64,000 bases of DNA from Desulfosporosinus acidiphilus SJ4. GTDB taxonomy: Bacteria > Bacillota > Desulfitobacteriia > Desulfitobacteriales > Desulfitobacteriaceae. This document shows, one piece after another, positions 9,571 to 17,853 of this stretch. The translations under genes and the position numbers were made by a program. Under the pieces are notes generated by a model. That model searched no databases and had not been told where the DNA came from. It worked only from the letters and a program-made list of their open reading frames with translations. The stretch is from assembly GCF_000255115.2 (NCBI RefSeq), contig NC_018068.1, forward strand, positions 2,699,977-2,763,976, read 5' to 3'. Position 1 is the first letter of the stretch. Each line of letters opens with the position of its first letter.

Positions 9571-10230
9571 TTACCCGTTATAATGCCTGAGACTTTCTAA
9601 CCCTTCTAACACCTCATCGAAAGGTAGATTCCCTTTTTCAAGTTCATCATGATCTTTATCCTTTAATCTTTCGTAAAATGAGATACCTTTTTTTAAAATA
9701 TCTTTATTATTTTCATCCGATTTAAGTAAATGAAAGAGCACATCTTCGGCTTTGGCATAGCTTTGAGTTGATTCATAATACTGGAATAACAAAAGCTCGC
9801 TTTCATTAGGCAAGTTATACCAACCAAGTTTATCAACGACTTCATTTACCTTAACAACATTCGATTCTGAGATTGGATTATTATCATTGAGTAGAATATT
9901 GAGCATTATATTTAAGCTTTTTGCCAATAAATTGTTTGCTCTTGACTTCTCTCCCCTAATTTCATAAATTTCAGCTTGTTGAACTAATAGTTCGCTAAGC
10001 ATTAAATATTTTTCTGAATTTACCGTATTGCCGCCGATTTTGTGGATTAGAATATCATAAGGAAGTGCTTCTATTACTTTCATATCGAGGTCAGTAAAGT
10101 GCTTTAGTGTTTCACTAAGTACCTCTTGACTTTCTTCAATTTTATTTTCCGCCTTTAACCCAGCAATTTTTGCTATAGCATTTGTGAACTCTTTTATCAT
10201 TTTCATTAAATAATCTTTTTCTTCAAACAT
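9571..10230 (-). CDS. Hypothetical helical protein (possibly DUF6483-like)
   Basis: 219 residues, predicted to be entirely helical and soluble, with no signal peptide or membrane segment. The start MFEEKDYLMKMIKEFTNAIAK and the repeated pattern of paired helices (for example AEIYEIRGEKSRANNLLAKS and TQSYAKAEDVLFHLL) resemble TPR-like repeats; similar N-termini occur in an uncharacterised Firmicute family I recall as DUF6483. GGAG precedes the ATG and a strong terminator follows, so it is a single-gene unit. No function can be assigned. Confidence 0.75.
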   Translation of the reverse strand: MFEEKDYLMKMIKEFTNAIAKIAGLKAENKIEESQEVLSETLKHFTDLDMKVIEALPYDILIHKIGGNTVNSEKYLMLSELLVQQAEIYEIRGEKSRANNLLAKSLNIMLNILLNDNNPISESNVVKVNEVVDKLGWYNLPNESELLLFQYYESTQSYAKAEDVLFHLLKSDENNKDILKKGISFYERLKDKDHDELEKGNLPFDEVLEGLESLRHYNG

Positions 10231-10315
10231 TTCTATGCTCCTATCCGATCATTGATGTTAATATTATATCCCCAATTTACGAGTTTCCATAGCGATTTTC
10301 CCATGAGTTCCCTGC

Positions 10316-10552
10316 AAACGGAATGAAAAATTAATTCAAATTCCAGATAAACTAGAAGGTACGAGGTAAACTAAAACCGGTAGATGCTAAGAACCTACAC
10401 GAGGATCTGGACAAAACTCTAAATTTTTATATGCTCGAAATATAGTTTATTTCAAAAGGGCGTATGCTGAGTTAGAAAAAGCTAAAAATATGTATACTCG
10501 GCAATTAGGTAATTTGGAATTAGGTAATTTTGAACTTAAAATCAGATCATGA
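10316..10552 (+). pseudogene. Possible decayed coding sequence, frame-shifted
   Basis: Three short protein-like stretches follow one another on the plus strand in different frames: one ending IPDKLEGTR, one reading KPVDAKNLHEDLDKTLNFYML and one reading FKRAYAELEKAKNMYTRQLGN before a stop at 10550. Each has normal amino-acid composition but none has a start and ribosome site. This suggests a gene broken by frameshifts; I do not recognise the family, and chance is a real alternative. Confidence 0.3.
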
Positions 10553-10580
10553 TTTCGTGATTAAGGAGGGAATTAATTAT

Positions 10581-10781
10581 ATGAACCTCAAGACCATTGA
10601 GCTCACAAGAGGAATACTTGAAGTTGATCTTAGTAATATTTCTGGTGAAGAAATTGCAACAATTAACGCGAATTTACACAGAGGTGCCAGCCTGGTTAAT
10701 TTAGAATCAAAAGGGGGAAAATTGATATTTACTATTGAAAAAGAACATAGAAGTAATAACGGTAAAAAGTCACCAGATTAA
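10581..10781 (+). CDS. Small hypothetical protein, 66 residues
   Basis: The ATG at 10581 has AAGGAGGG ten bases upstream, so it is preferred over the earlier in-frame ATG at 10530. The protein begins MNLKTIELTRGILEVDLSNI, is mixed alpha/beta and soluble, and ends in a charged tail. No cysteine pair, signal or membrane segment is seen, and I recognise no family. It is isolated between a possible gene relic and a block of non-coding repeats. Confidence 0.6.
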   Translation: MNLKTIELTRGILEVDLSNISGEEIATINANLHRGASLVNLESKGGKLIFTIEKEHRSNNGKKSPD

Positions 10782-10795
10782 TAATCTGTCTCCAA

Positions 10796-10897
10796 GGCAC
10801 AGGCGCAAGAGACTGTCAGATACAATACAATTATGCTATAAGATAAAGACAATGTCTCGCACGTATTAACTTTCTTGCAGAATACAACCAAAAGCAT
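10796..10897 (+). repeat. Non-coding repeat element, copy A
   Basis: The conserved core starts TTATGCTA at 10831 and continues through AGACAATGTCT, CGCACGTATTAAC and TTCTTGCAG. It matches copy B (121 bases downstream) and copy C at 24.28 kb over about 65 bases. The segment before the core (GGCGCAAG) also resembles the one before copy B. The strand shown is the one matching the other copies. Confidence 0.75.
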
Positions 10898-10912
10898 AAA
10901 GAAAACTTAGCT

Positions 10913-11024
10913 GGCGCTAAGCCTCTGGCGAAAGCGGCAGGTTAGTTGCACTTATGCTAGAGGACGAAGACACTGTCTTCGCACGTATAAACTCTTCTTG
11001 CAGTATTTAACCGAAGGTTATACT
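10913..11024 (+). repeat. Non-coding repeat element, copy B
   Basis: The core begins TTATGCTA at 10952 and contains a perfect 7-base hairpin CGAAGACACTGTCTTCG, then CACGTATAAACTCTTCTTG and CAGTAT, ending GAAGGTTATAC. The preceding segment can fold as CTAA-CCT ... AGG-TTAG with a GCGAAAGC tetraloop-type tip. Another small hairpin, CTTAGCTGGCGCTAAG, lies at its left edge. The structure suggests an RNA or a mobile-element remnant rather than protein. Confidence 0.75.
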
Positions 11025-11036
11025 TTCCGATAGTAT

Positions 11037-11074
11037 AAAAAATAAACCAGGTGAATTGCCCCGGTTTATTTTTT
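11037..11074. terminator. Bidirectional terminator
   Basis: AAAAAATAAACC pairs with GGTTTATTTTTT around a short inner GG/CC stem. T tracts occur on both strands, so it can serve both the plus-strand repeat region and the minus-strand Trp-rich micro-gene. Confidence 0.8.
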
Positions 11075-11109
11075 ATTGAAGAAGAAATTAAAGAGATATT
11101 TCAAAGGAT

Positions 11110-11193
11110 TTACCACCAAAAGCCTCCCCAGAAAGGACGCCAAAAAGGCCTATACCATCCAAAACCCCAACCCCATGGTCCAAAACCAAACAT
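11110..11193 (-). CDS. Trp/Gly/Phe-rich micro-protein, 27 residues
   Basis: A very short frame with a near-perfect ribosome site: GGAGGTGA ends four bases before the ATG at 11193. The peptide begins MFGFGPWGWGFGWYRPF and ends GGFWW; tryptophan, phenylalanine and glycine make up most of it, with three arginines. It resembles in composition and order the 21-residue peptide encoded at 52841. No homologue is known to me. A surface, spore-coat or membrane-interface role is a guess. The bidirectional terminator at 11037-11074 lies just downstream. Confidence 0.65.
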   Translation of the reverse strand: MFGFGPWGWGFGWYRPFWRPFWGGFWW

Positions 11194-11349
11194 GCTATCA
11201 CCTCCATTGCTTTCTCACTTCTAATATATGGAGATGTATAATAATGGTTCCTCAAAAGGATTAATGTGCCAATCCAGATAGCCTTGGTAACTCTGGGGGG
11301 CAATCAATCTGACTCTAATTTGGGTTATTGGCTGATATTCCCTTATGCT

Positions 11350-11568
11350 CTAATTTTCATGGTAAAATCTATCTCCTGTTAGCGGATTATAATATACTCT
11401 AAGCCTTTTATTAGTTACAGGATCATGGAAAACCTCATTTGTGGCAATATATCCTTTAGGGATGTTTTCTCCATGATTTTTTCGATATCGTTTATCCCAA
11501 ATTAGCCATGAGAGAACTGCAATAATAATGAGGCCTACCAAAAATAACAAATTAATTCTTCCAAGCAT
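11350..11568 (-). CDS. Small membrane protein, 72 residues
   Basis: The ATG at 11568 lies four bases after the ybjQ-like stop. One transmembrane helix follows at once (INLLFLVGLIIIAVLSWLIW), then a basic stretch and a soluble tail with a VFHDPVTNKRLRVYYNPLTGDRFYHEN-like pattern, suggesting a cytoplasmic beta hairpin. An upstream in-frame ATG at 11607 lies inside the previous gene and is less likely. Probably co-transcribed with the YbjQ-like gene. Function unknown. Confidence 0.65.
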   Translation of the reverse strand: MLGRINLLFLVGLIIIAVLSWLIWDKRYRKNHGENIPKGYIATNEVFHDPVTNKRLRVYYNPLTGDRFYHEN

Positions 11569-11572
11569 TATA

Positions 11573-11896
11573 TTAAGCTTCTTTCTCCACAACAACAGCA
11601 GTCCCATAGGCTACAATTTCACTCATCGTTTGACCGATTTCACTAGAATCGAATCTCATCATAACTACCGCGTTTGCCCCCATAGCCTGGGCGTTTTTAA
11701 CCAATCTGTCAATTGCTTGTTTACGTGTATCTTCAAGTAACGCTGTATATTCATGAATTTCTCCACCGACAATGCTTCGCAATCCGGCTACAAGGTTCCC
11801 CCCTAATCCTCTACTACGAACCACAACTCCGAAAACTTGCCCTTTTATTTCATTGACTTTGTATCCTTGGATATTTTCAGTGGTAACGACCAACAT
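11573..11896 (-). CDS. YbjQ/UPF0145 family protein
   Basis: 107 residues from the ATG at 11896, eight bases after GAGGAG; two earlier in-frame starts crowd the ribosome site. The sequence has the family hallmarks: MLVVTTENIQGYKV at the start, RSRGLGGNLVAGLRSIVGGEI in the middle, and AQAMGANAVVMMRFDSS followed by AYGTAVVV. YbjQ proteins form pentamers and are annotated as putative heavy-metal-binding proteins, without a firm biochemical role. Followed closely by a small membrane protein. Confidence 0.9.
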   Translation of the reverse strand: MLVVTTENIQGYKVNEIKGQVFGVVVRSRGLGGNLVAGLRSIVGGEIHEYTALLEDTRKQAIDRLVKNAQAMGANAVVMMRFDSSEIGQTMSEIVAYGTAVVVEKEA

Positions 11897-11960
11897 TGCC
11901 ATCACTCCTCAATCATTTTATCCTTATTTTACGCAAATCATTGTGCAAATAGTCAAACAT

Positions 11961-12956
11961 TCAAAGCGTGCTTTTTAGCTCCTCACCTTGTGCTGTCGCC
12001 GGAGAAATTTCGTTACCACAAGGTTCTTTCAATAGTTGTTCAGGTTTTGCTAGAGATAGAACAATTCCGGAAATAACAAGCAGAAATCCAACCCAATGGT
12101 AAATTGCTAAAGATTCTCCGAGAATTAATGCGCTCAAGACTATTGAAAGCACTGGCTGAAGGTTACTAAAAATTGCAGCACGTCCGCTGCCGATGAGATT
12201 AATGCCTTTGAGGTTAAGAAAAAAAGCAAATCCTGTGACGAAGCATCCCATGTAGATGATAATTAAAAGTTTATAAAAATTAATATGCCAAGGGGCGGAG
12301 ACAAGTTGCCAAACACCCATAGGAATAAGTAAAAAGGTGCCAAAAGCCAAAGCGTAAACCGATGTCACAATTGAGGACAACTTTTTCATAATTCTTTGAC
12401 TCAGGACATAGAAAAATGCCATAAACAAAACATTAGCAAGAAGAATTATATCCCCAAGCCCCAAATTTAATGTGAGCAGATGATGTATCGATCCCTTAGT
12501 AAACACAATCAGAAGTCCTAAAAAGGAAGTTGCTATGCCCCAAAATTGCAGCTTATTCAATTTTGTTTTAAATCCAATGACTAACAGCGAATTCGTTAAG
12601 GCGGGCAAAGTTGCCGCAATAATCGAAGCATTTGTCCCTGACGAATATTTCATTCCTACAATAAACGTCAAATAAGCAAGAGTAATACCGAAAAATCCCA
12701 AAACTAGAAGTTGCAACATCTCTTTTCTATTAGGTCTAGTTGAGATTTTGAGTCGTGACCAAGTAAGAGGAACTATAATCATAAGCCCCAGTATTCCTCG
12801 TACGGCAGATAAGCCTGCAGAAGGAACATCGTTGGCTATTAATTTTCCTGCAATGACGTTACCTGCATACAGCGTTGAAGAAATAAGCAGAATTAAATAT
12901 GCTTCAATTCTTTCTTTTTGTGCGGCTTGCCCAATGTTTTGTCTTGTGAATTGCAT
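11961..12956 (-). CDS. EamA/DMT superfamily transporter
   Basis: 331 residues with about ten hydrophobic helices in two homologous halves, the classic EamA (DUF6) duplication. The first half contains LYAGNVIAGKLIANDVPSAGLSAVRG and the second PVLSIVLSALILGESLAIYHWVGF, both at the usual family positions. These proteins export or exchange amino acids and other metabolites. GAGGG precedes the ATG. The last about 25 residues are a hydrophilic tail. The substrate is unknown. Confidence 0.9.
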   Translation of the reverse strand: MQFTRQNIGQAAQKERIEAYLILLISSTLYAGNVIAGKLIANDVPSAGLSAVRGILGLMIIVPLTWSRLKISTRPNRKEMLQLLVLGFFGITLAYLTFIVGMKYSSGTNASIIAATLPALTNSLLVIGFKTKLNKLQFWGIATSFLGLLIVFTKGSIHHLLTLNLGLGDIILLANVLFMAFFYVLSQRIMKKLSSIVTSVYALAFGTFLLIPMGVWQLVSAPWHINFYKLLIIIYMGCFVTGFAFFLNLKGINLIGSGRAAIFSNLQPVLSIVLSALILGESLAIYHWVGFLLVISGIVLSLAKPEQLLKEPCGNEISPATAQGEELKSTL

Positions 12957-13138
12957 TGTTATTCCCTCTTAATTTCCGAAAGATTATGTTTAAATCAATT
13001 AGTATTAATCCTATTGATTTTACCCCATATGTACCTATGATAAAAGACATAAATTATTAGTCGCAATACATTAAATTTTTTACTGTTTAGTATCCGCGAA
13101 AAACTCTGAACTGTTCGCTTTAACCGGTAAATGAATTC

Positions 13139-13158
13139 AGGCCACCTAATGGCGGCCT
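13139..13158 (-). terminator. Weak hairpin, possible terminator of the EFR1 gene
   Basis: AGGCCACC-TAAT-GGCGGCCT forms an 8-base stem with one mismatch, about 50 bases after the EFR1 stop. No T run follows, so termination is uncertain. Confidence 0.35.
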
Positions 13159-13206
13159 ATAACTATCCTGTAAAATTGCTGAAAGTTTCCTAAAGATTTG
13201 CAAAGG

Positions 13207-14019
13207 CTATAGAAAGAGTTCCGGCTCATTTCGAGAGGAAAACTCTAACTCTAACTCTTGTTTATGTCTTAAATAATCTTGATCGTCATAATACTTCGCT
13301 TCTGAAGGGCATTTTTTGATACAGGCACCGCATTTAATACAAATCCCCTTTAATTTAGTCACATCTTCGGGATCAATTGATCCCATGGGGCAAACAGTAA
13401 CACAAAGCTTACAGTCTAGGCAACGGTCATTTGTTTTGGGGGTAACCTTACGAATGTCTACGGGAATACCTTCTTTATTTATGGGCTTGTAATAGTTTCG
13501 GTAGGGTTGATTACCCTTGACGTTTACAGTTTGAAGTTCATTGCTGGTTCTCATTTTATTAATGATTTGGTTTGCGAAATCCTCAACTATGTTCATATCT
13601 TTTTCATCAGGTCTATTTTGAGCAAGTGTTTTTGAAAACGAATGTTCTCCGATAAATGCTCCTCCTGCAATGACCTTAAATCCGTTATTATTTAGAATAT
13701 CTCTTAATTCAATTAAGGCATCATCGTAATTTCTATTACCATATAAAACAACAGCAATTGCTAAAGCATCGTTACCCATAATGCTCGTTAAGTATTTCAA
13801 CAATACATTGGGAACTCTTCCTGCATAGACTGGGACACCGATAATTACTATATCATCTCTAGAAAAGGAGATGGGTTTCATCCTTTCCTCGGGTAAGGTG
13901 AAATCAATGGTATGTGTTTCCTGCGCAAAATGTTTTGAGATAGTTCCAGCTATTCCCGTAATTATTTTTTGGGTCGTACCTGTTGGACTAAAATACATGG
14001 CTCTGATCGATCTAGTCAT
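13207..14019 (-). CDS. EFR1-type flavodoxin/ferredoxin fusion
   Basis: 270 residues. The N-terminal flavodoxin-like domain (about 1-160) has the FMN phosphate loop FSPTGTTQKI and a VPVYAGRVP loop. The C-terminal part carries two [4Fe-4S] motifs, CLDCKLCVTVCP and CIKCGACIKKCP. This EFR1 domain order is common in anaerobes and implies electron transfer between FMN and ferredoxin-like clusters in the cytosol. GAGGAGG precedes the ATG. It stands alone between two minus-strand units; the partner enzyme is unknown. Confidence 0.92.
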   Translation of the reverse strand: MTRSIRAMYFSPTGTTQKIITGIAGTISKHFAQETHTIDFTLPEERMKPISFSRDDIVIIGVPVYAGRVPNVLLKYLTSIMGNDALAIAVVLYGNRNYDDALIELRDILNNNGFKVIAGGAFIGEHSFSKTLAQNRPDEKDMNIVEDFANQIINKMRTSNELQTVNVKGNQPYRNYYKPINKEGIPVDIRKVTPKTNDRCLDCKLCVTVCPMGSIDPEDVTKLKGICIKCGACIKKCPSEAKYYDDQDYLRHKQELELEFSSRNEPELFL

Positions 14020-14208
14020 AGGAAACCTCCTCTAATTTAATAGCTCTATTTCTATTCAACTTATTTCAGAGAAAAACAATTTCTTAGAGACAACTATAAT
14101 CCAAGTTGGCGGCGAAATATGGCGAAAAAGCATATTAGAGCCAAAAAAAACTCCCCTGATTTTAGTGACGGTAAGAACTCAACCCATAAAAACATAGTGG
14201 TTGCAAAG

Positions 14209-14253
14209 AAAGACGTTGTCATAACACTTCTGTAATGGAGTGCCAACGTCTTT
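14209..14253 (-). terminator. Terminator after the SbcC-like gene
   Basis: The arms AAAGACGTTG and CAACGTCTTT (10 base pairs) enclose an inner CACTTC/GGAGTG stem. Read on the minus strand the hairpin ends in CTTTCTTTG. It lies about 30 bases beyond the stop of the 809-residue gene. Confidence 0.7.
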
Positions 14254-14282
14254 CTATAAATTGAGGAATTACGAAATCAGAA

Positions 14283-16712
14283 TTAGACTATAATTGAAGG
14301 CCAGCCGATGTTTTTGAGCTTTTCCGCGAGTTTAAGATTAGTGGTGGAAAGGATTATTTGTCTCGCAGGAGATAGTTGTGATAAATACTCTGTAATATTT
14401 GTCAGGAAACTTTCGTCCTCAGATAGTTTTTCAATTGAGAGATAAAGAGGTAACTCGATGTTATTGCCCAGAGCTAATTCTGCAATAGCCATGCGATAAG
14501 CAAAATATTCTCTTTTCGTCTTAAGAAGTTCCTTTTGAGACATTTCTATGTCTGACAAGGAAGAGAATTGTTTTAGAATTCTTGTTGCTTCAAAATAGAG
14601 GGCATTTCCGTAAGTTGCTTGCCAAGAGTCTGTTGACATCTCAAAAAGTCTTAGAGTGTCATTAATGGCCATAAGTAAGTTCTCATAGGTCATCCATTCC
14701 TTCCTAGACGCTTCCATTTTTTCTTCTAAGACGGGTAGCGACAGATATTTTTTCATCGATTTGAGACGCTTTTCTGTATCCTGACGAAGTCGACTAATTT
14801 CTAAGCGCTCTATCTCCCATGAAGCAATTGCAGACTGACGATCAGTACTGGAAATAAGAGCTTCCTTGTCCAACTCAGCTAAAGGTTCAATTTTTTTAGC
14901 CAAAGTGTCTAAGTCACGATCACCGATCATCTCCATAAATTTCGATCTGCATTCGGCCATTCTTTTTTCCGCCCTATCTTTTTCCCTTAATTGATGGGCA
15001 ACATTAAAGACCATGGCCAAGACTTCTTCTCGATCTGTAACTGGTGTGTTCCAGTCATTGAGCTTTTCCTTTAATTCTGCTGTAAAGTCGCGCAGGATAG
15101 TATCTTCTGCATCATAACGATCAGATAATGACTGTAGTTTTTTTTGCAGATGGGATAATTGAAATATTTTTCTGTTACAATCCTTCCAACCTTCTAACCA
15201 TAATGAAAAATTGTCAACATTAGCAGCGAAAAAAGCTTCATTTAATGAGTCATTTCGTGAATCAACCGTCTCACGGAGAATTTCTTCCTGGTCGATAACA
15301 TTTTTCAATTGAATAATCTTTTCTTGTAGTCTTTCCGCGTAATTTTTTAGCTCATGGAATTTGGTAAGCCGATTTTGAAAGCCTTCATAGTCTTTGACGC
15401 GGAGGGTTTCGTAGTATTGCTTAATACGAGTTCGGAGCTTTTTTTCGATACTGAATCTACTAAAATGTTCTTGTGAAATGCGCTCAAAGGTTCCGCCGAT
15501 TATCGAATTATGCCACTTCCTTAATTGCCATTCCCATCGAGCAACCCTTGCTGCATCTTTCTGTGTAACAGAGGTCATTTCACTTAATTCCTGGAGCTCA
15601 GCAGCGGCCTGGGATAAGCTTAGATGAGTGTCCGCCAGATCTTTTTTAAAATTAGCTAGACTATTAAGTTTATCTTGTGCTGTATTTTTTTCTTCTAAAA
15701 GTCTGTACATGCGTTGCTTTTCGTTATTAGATCCCTCATACCCGCTGGTTTGAATTGAAACCTTTAGATTTGCAATTCTGTCCCCTAACGTTTGAATAAT
15801 ATGATCAATGCGTTTAATTTGTTCTTGTAGATCAGCCCATCTTATACATTCTTCACGCAGGCTTTCGACTAAAGTCCAATCAATTACTGACTCATTAGTT
15901 AAGGCTGCTAGATTAGCTTCAGCTCTTCGTAGGCGCTCCTCCGAACTGATGATATCCGTCTGAAGTCGTCGTAGCTCACGATAATCTTGATTTTGATTTA
16001 GCAAGGTTAAACGTTCTTTGATTTTATGAGCTGCTGTAATTTTTTCAGCTATAATTGCATCATTTTCTTCAAATTCTTTAAGTTCTATTAAAAGAAGTCG
16101 TTCTTCTTCTTGCTGCCGGTGAGAATTTTCCCAATCCTTTCGTAACTCATCATACTCAGCTTTAACCAGAGCTATTTTCCCCTTTTGTTCAAGGACCTTA
16201 TTCTGGGCTCCGATTAACGAAGCTTTTACTTTTTGTGGGGATAGCTTTTCATCTCCACTCTGACAAATGTTTTCTATTCTTTGGTAAAGTTGATTGACAT
16301 CACTAATTTCCGACCAGTCAATAGTTACCCCCTGTTGAACTACTTGGAGATTGACTCCGAATATGTATTCTCCTAAGGACATTGAATCTGCAAGAGAAAC
16401 ATTCTCCCCGGTTATCTCGTCCTTGATAAAATCGGAAGTTGGCAAAAGATCATTGTCACAGAGCTGGTACTCCTGACGAATATGGAAGCGGTGGTTTTCT
16501 CTGCTCACCCACATTTCGAACACGCTGGAACTACCCAATGGATGGACAGTGTCCAGCGTTTTTTGTTTGCAAAATAATTCCCATAACAACTCAGCTAAAA
16601 CTTTTTGCTGACTTTCTTCTTTAAAAAGAAGAAAGACTGGACCTGCCGGGAATGTCCACTTAATATTCCCAAGTCCCTTCAAATGAAGACCATTAATTCG
16701 TTCAATTTTCAT
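14283..16712 (-). CDS. SbcC/YhaN-like coiled-coil protein with degenerate ATPase motifs
   Basis: 809 residues with the layout of an SbcC/YhaN-type Rad50 relative: a globular N-terminus (about 1-160), very long coiled coils (about 165-690) and a globular C-terminus. The ATPase motifs are not intact. Where Walker A should be, after FPAGPVFLLF, it reads KEESQQKV instead of GxxGxGKS. The signature region lacks the SGGT motif (MSQKELLKTKREYFAYRMAI). The Walker B position reads LPLYLSIEKLSED, not LPLILDDPFxxxDD. No CxxC zinc hook is seen. The frame is open and overlaps the upstream partner by 11 bases. It may act structurally, as a DNA clamp or scaffold; this is inference. Confidence 0.8.
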   Translation of the reverse strand: MKIERINGLHLKGLGNIKWTFPAGPVFLLFKEESQQKVLAELLWELFCKQKTLDTVHPLGSSSVFEMWVSRENHRFHIRQEYQLCDNDLLPTSDFIKDEITGENVSLADSMSLGEYIFGVNLQVVQQGVTIDWSEISDVNQLYQRIENICQSGDEKLSPQKVKASLIGAQNKVLEQKGKIALVKAEYDELRKDWENSHRQQEEERLLLIELKEFEENDAIIAEKITAAHKIKERLTLLNQNQDYRELRRLQTDIISSEERLRRAEANLAALTNESVIDWTLVESLREECIRWADLQEQIKRIDHIIQTLGDRIANLKVSIQTSGYEGSNNEKQRMYRLLEEKNTAQDKLNSLANFKKDLADTHLSLSQAAAELQELSEMTSVTQKDAARVARWEWQLRKWHNSIIGGTFERISQEHFSRFSIEKKLRTRIKQYYETLRVKDYEGFQNRLTKFHELKNYAERLQEKIIQLKNVIDQEEILRETVDSRNDSLNEAFFAANVDNFSLWLEGWKDCNRKIFQLSHLQKKLQSLSDRYDAEDTILRDFTAELKEKLNDWNTPVTDREEVLAMVFNVAHQLREKDRAEKRMAECRSKFMEMIGDRDLDTLAKKIEPLAELDKEALISSTDRQSAIASWEIERLEISRLRQDTEKRLKSMKKYLSLPVLEEKMEASRKEWMTYENLLMAINDTLRLFEMSTDSWQATYGNALYFEATRILKQFSSLSDIEMSQKELLKTKREYFAYRMAIAELALGNNIELPLYLSIEKLSEDESFLTNITEYLSQLSPARQIILSTTNLKLAEKLKNIGWPSIIV

Positions 16713-17853
16713 CGTCTATCCGCCCCTGCTCCAGTGCTGCCAGACCGATTTTTTTCACCAGTTCCCATTGTTTCTGATCCTCTGAGCTCGTCGCTGCTAA
16801 TTGATAGTCACTAATTTTCTGGAGATAGACTTGCGATAATGTCATAAAATCGCATTCTTCATGTATCGCCCGAACCGGCCTACTATGATCCAGTTCTAAT
16901 GGAGAATGTGTTTCCTCTTGAGGATCAATCACTTGGATATAACGGAATTTCTCCGAGAGAATTTTTTGCAAGGAATTAAAGTCTAAGTCTTCCTCGGGCA
17001 AGGACTTAGAAAAGGTGACTCTATACAAATTCCGTTGACGTTCTTCGGAACTCGTTTCCGCCAACAGTTTTGTCTCAAGAGATTGAATGTCGGATGGAAG
17101 GTCAAAACTCTTTGAAATATATTGTCGCTGCCCCAGTTCTCGGAATTCAAGACGAATCGAGCCTTCTTCTATCTCGCCGATGATCACGCCGTGAGGACCG
17201 CTTGAGGTAAAACTTCTGGTTTCTATAACGCCGCTGTCTGCCCAGAAAGTTCTTCCGGTCTTCTGAATTCCGCTATAGTTCTCCTGATGGCCTAAGGCTA
17301 AATATGTTAACTCACTGGCTCCTATTTGTTCAAGCGTGAGAAAATTACTTTTTTCATCATTGCCCACTTCGGAATGAAGAAGCATAATTGAGGTTGTATC
17401 AACATCGGCTCGAAAGCCTTTGCTAAGGAAAGACTTGTTTTGTTGAAACGCGGTCCATCCTGAACCGTATACTGTCACCTTGTTTTGAAGATTTATATTG
17501 TTTATTCCGCTGGAAAATATATGGACATTGTTCGGCCATACAGTAAGCCGGTAAGGTGAGGAAATCACAAGAGGATCTTTTTCACCAGGTACAATAAAAA
17601 CACGGGTTTTAGTTAATGATCCTAAGGAATTCGCTACCCTCTCAACAGTTGGTTTACGAGTATATTCTTGCTCAAATAAATTGCCCATTAGAAAAAGCAG
17701 ATCAATATTTTCCGACTGACATAAAGAAAGTACTGCTTCAAATGTCTTCCACAAGTCTTGATTGCGATAGGGAATCCATGTATCTGGCCCATCCCAAAAC
17801 GGACTGTCAAAACGACAGCCGGAACATTGTAAAAAACGGACTTTCGAAGCCAT
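16702..17853 (-). CDS. SbcD/YhaO-like phosphoesterase-fold protein with lost metal ligands
   Basis: 383 residues that follow the SbcD/YhaO fold: the segments align in order with FLHxADLHLDSPF, LLAGDLFD, GNHD, the LLH strand and the ALGHxH loop. Here they read FLQCSGCRFDSPF, FLMGNLFEQE, VPGEKDPL, IMLLHSEVG and LALGHQENY. Of the usual metal ligands only the LLH histidine and the first His of the GH motif survive; DxH is GxR, GD is GN and GNHD is GEKD. Nuclease activity is therefore unlikely. GAGGTGAAGGT precedes the ATG. It is the first gene of a two-gene unit with the equally degenerate SbcC-like protein. Confidence 0.82.
   Translation of the reverse strand: MASKVRFLQCSGCRFDSPFWDGPDTWIPYRNQDLWKTFEAVLSLCQSENIDLLFLMGNLFEQEYTRKPTVERVANSLGSLTKTRVFIVPGEKDPLVISSPYRLTVWPNNVHIFSSGINNINLQNKVTVYGSGWTAFQQNKSFLSKGFRADVDTTSIMLLHSEVGNDEKSNFLTLEQIGASELTYLALGHQENYSGIQKTGRTFWADSGVIETRSFTSSGPHGVIIGEIEEGSIRLEFRELGQRQYISKSFDLPSDIQSLETKLLAETSSEERQRNLYRVTFSKSLPEEDLDFNSLQKILSEKFRYIQVIDPQEETHSPLELDHSRPVRAIHEECDFMTLSQVYLQKISDYQLAATSSEDQKQWELVKKIGLAALEQGRIDDEN

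Noticed and set aside
10796-11024. Repeat block as a c-di-GMP, cobalamin or other known riboswitch
   Set aside because: Segments such as GGCGAAAGCGGCAGG look suggestive, but the conserved cores of those classes are not present and no downstream gene lies in the right orientation.
11076-11303. Overlapping plus and minus frames of 62 and 71 codons
   Set aside because: Neither has a ribosome site; the 27-residue Trp-rich frame on the minus strand with GGAGGTGA explains the region better.
14283-17853. Degenerate SbcCD-like pair as simple pseudogenes
   Set aside because: Both frames are full length with good ribosome sites, a coupled overlap and a terminator, so they are probably expressed.
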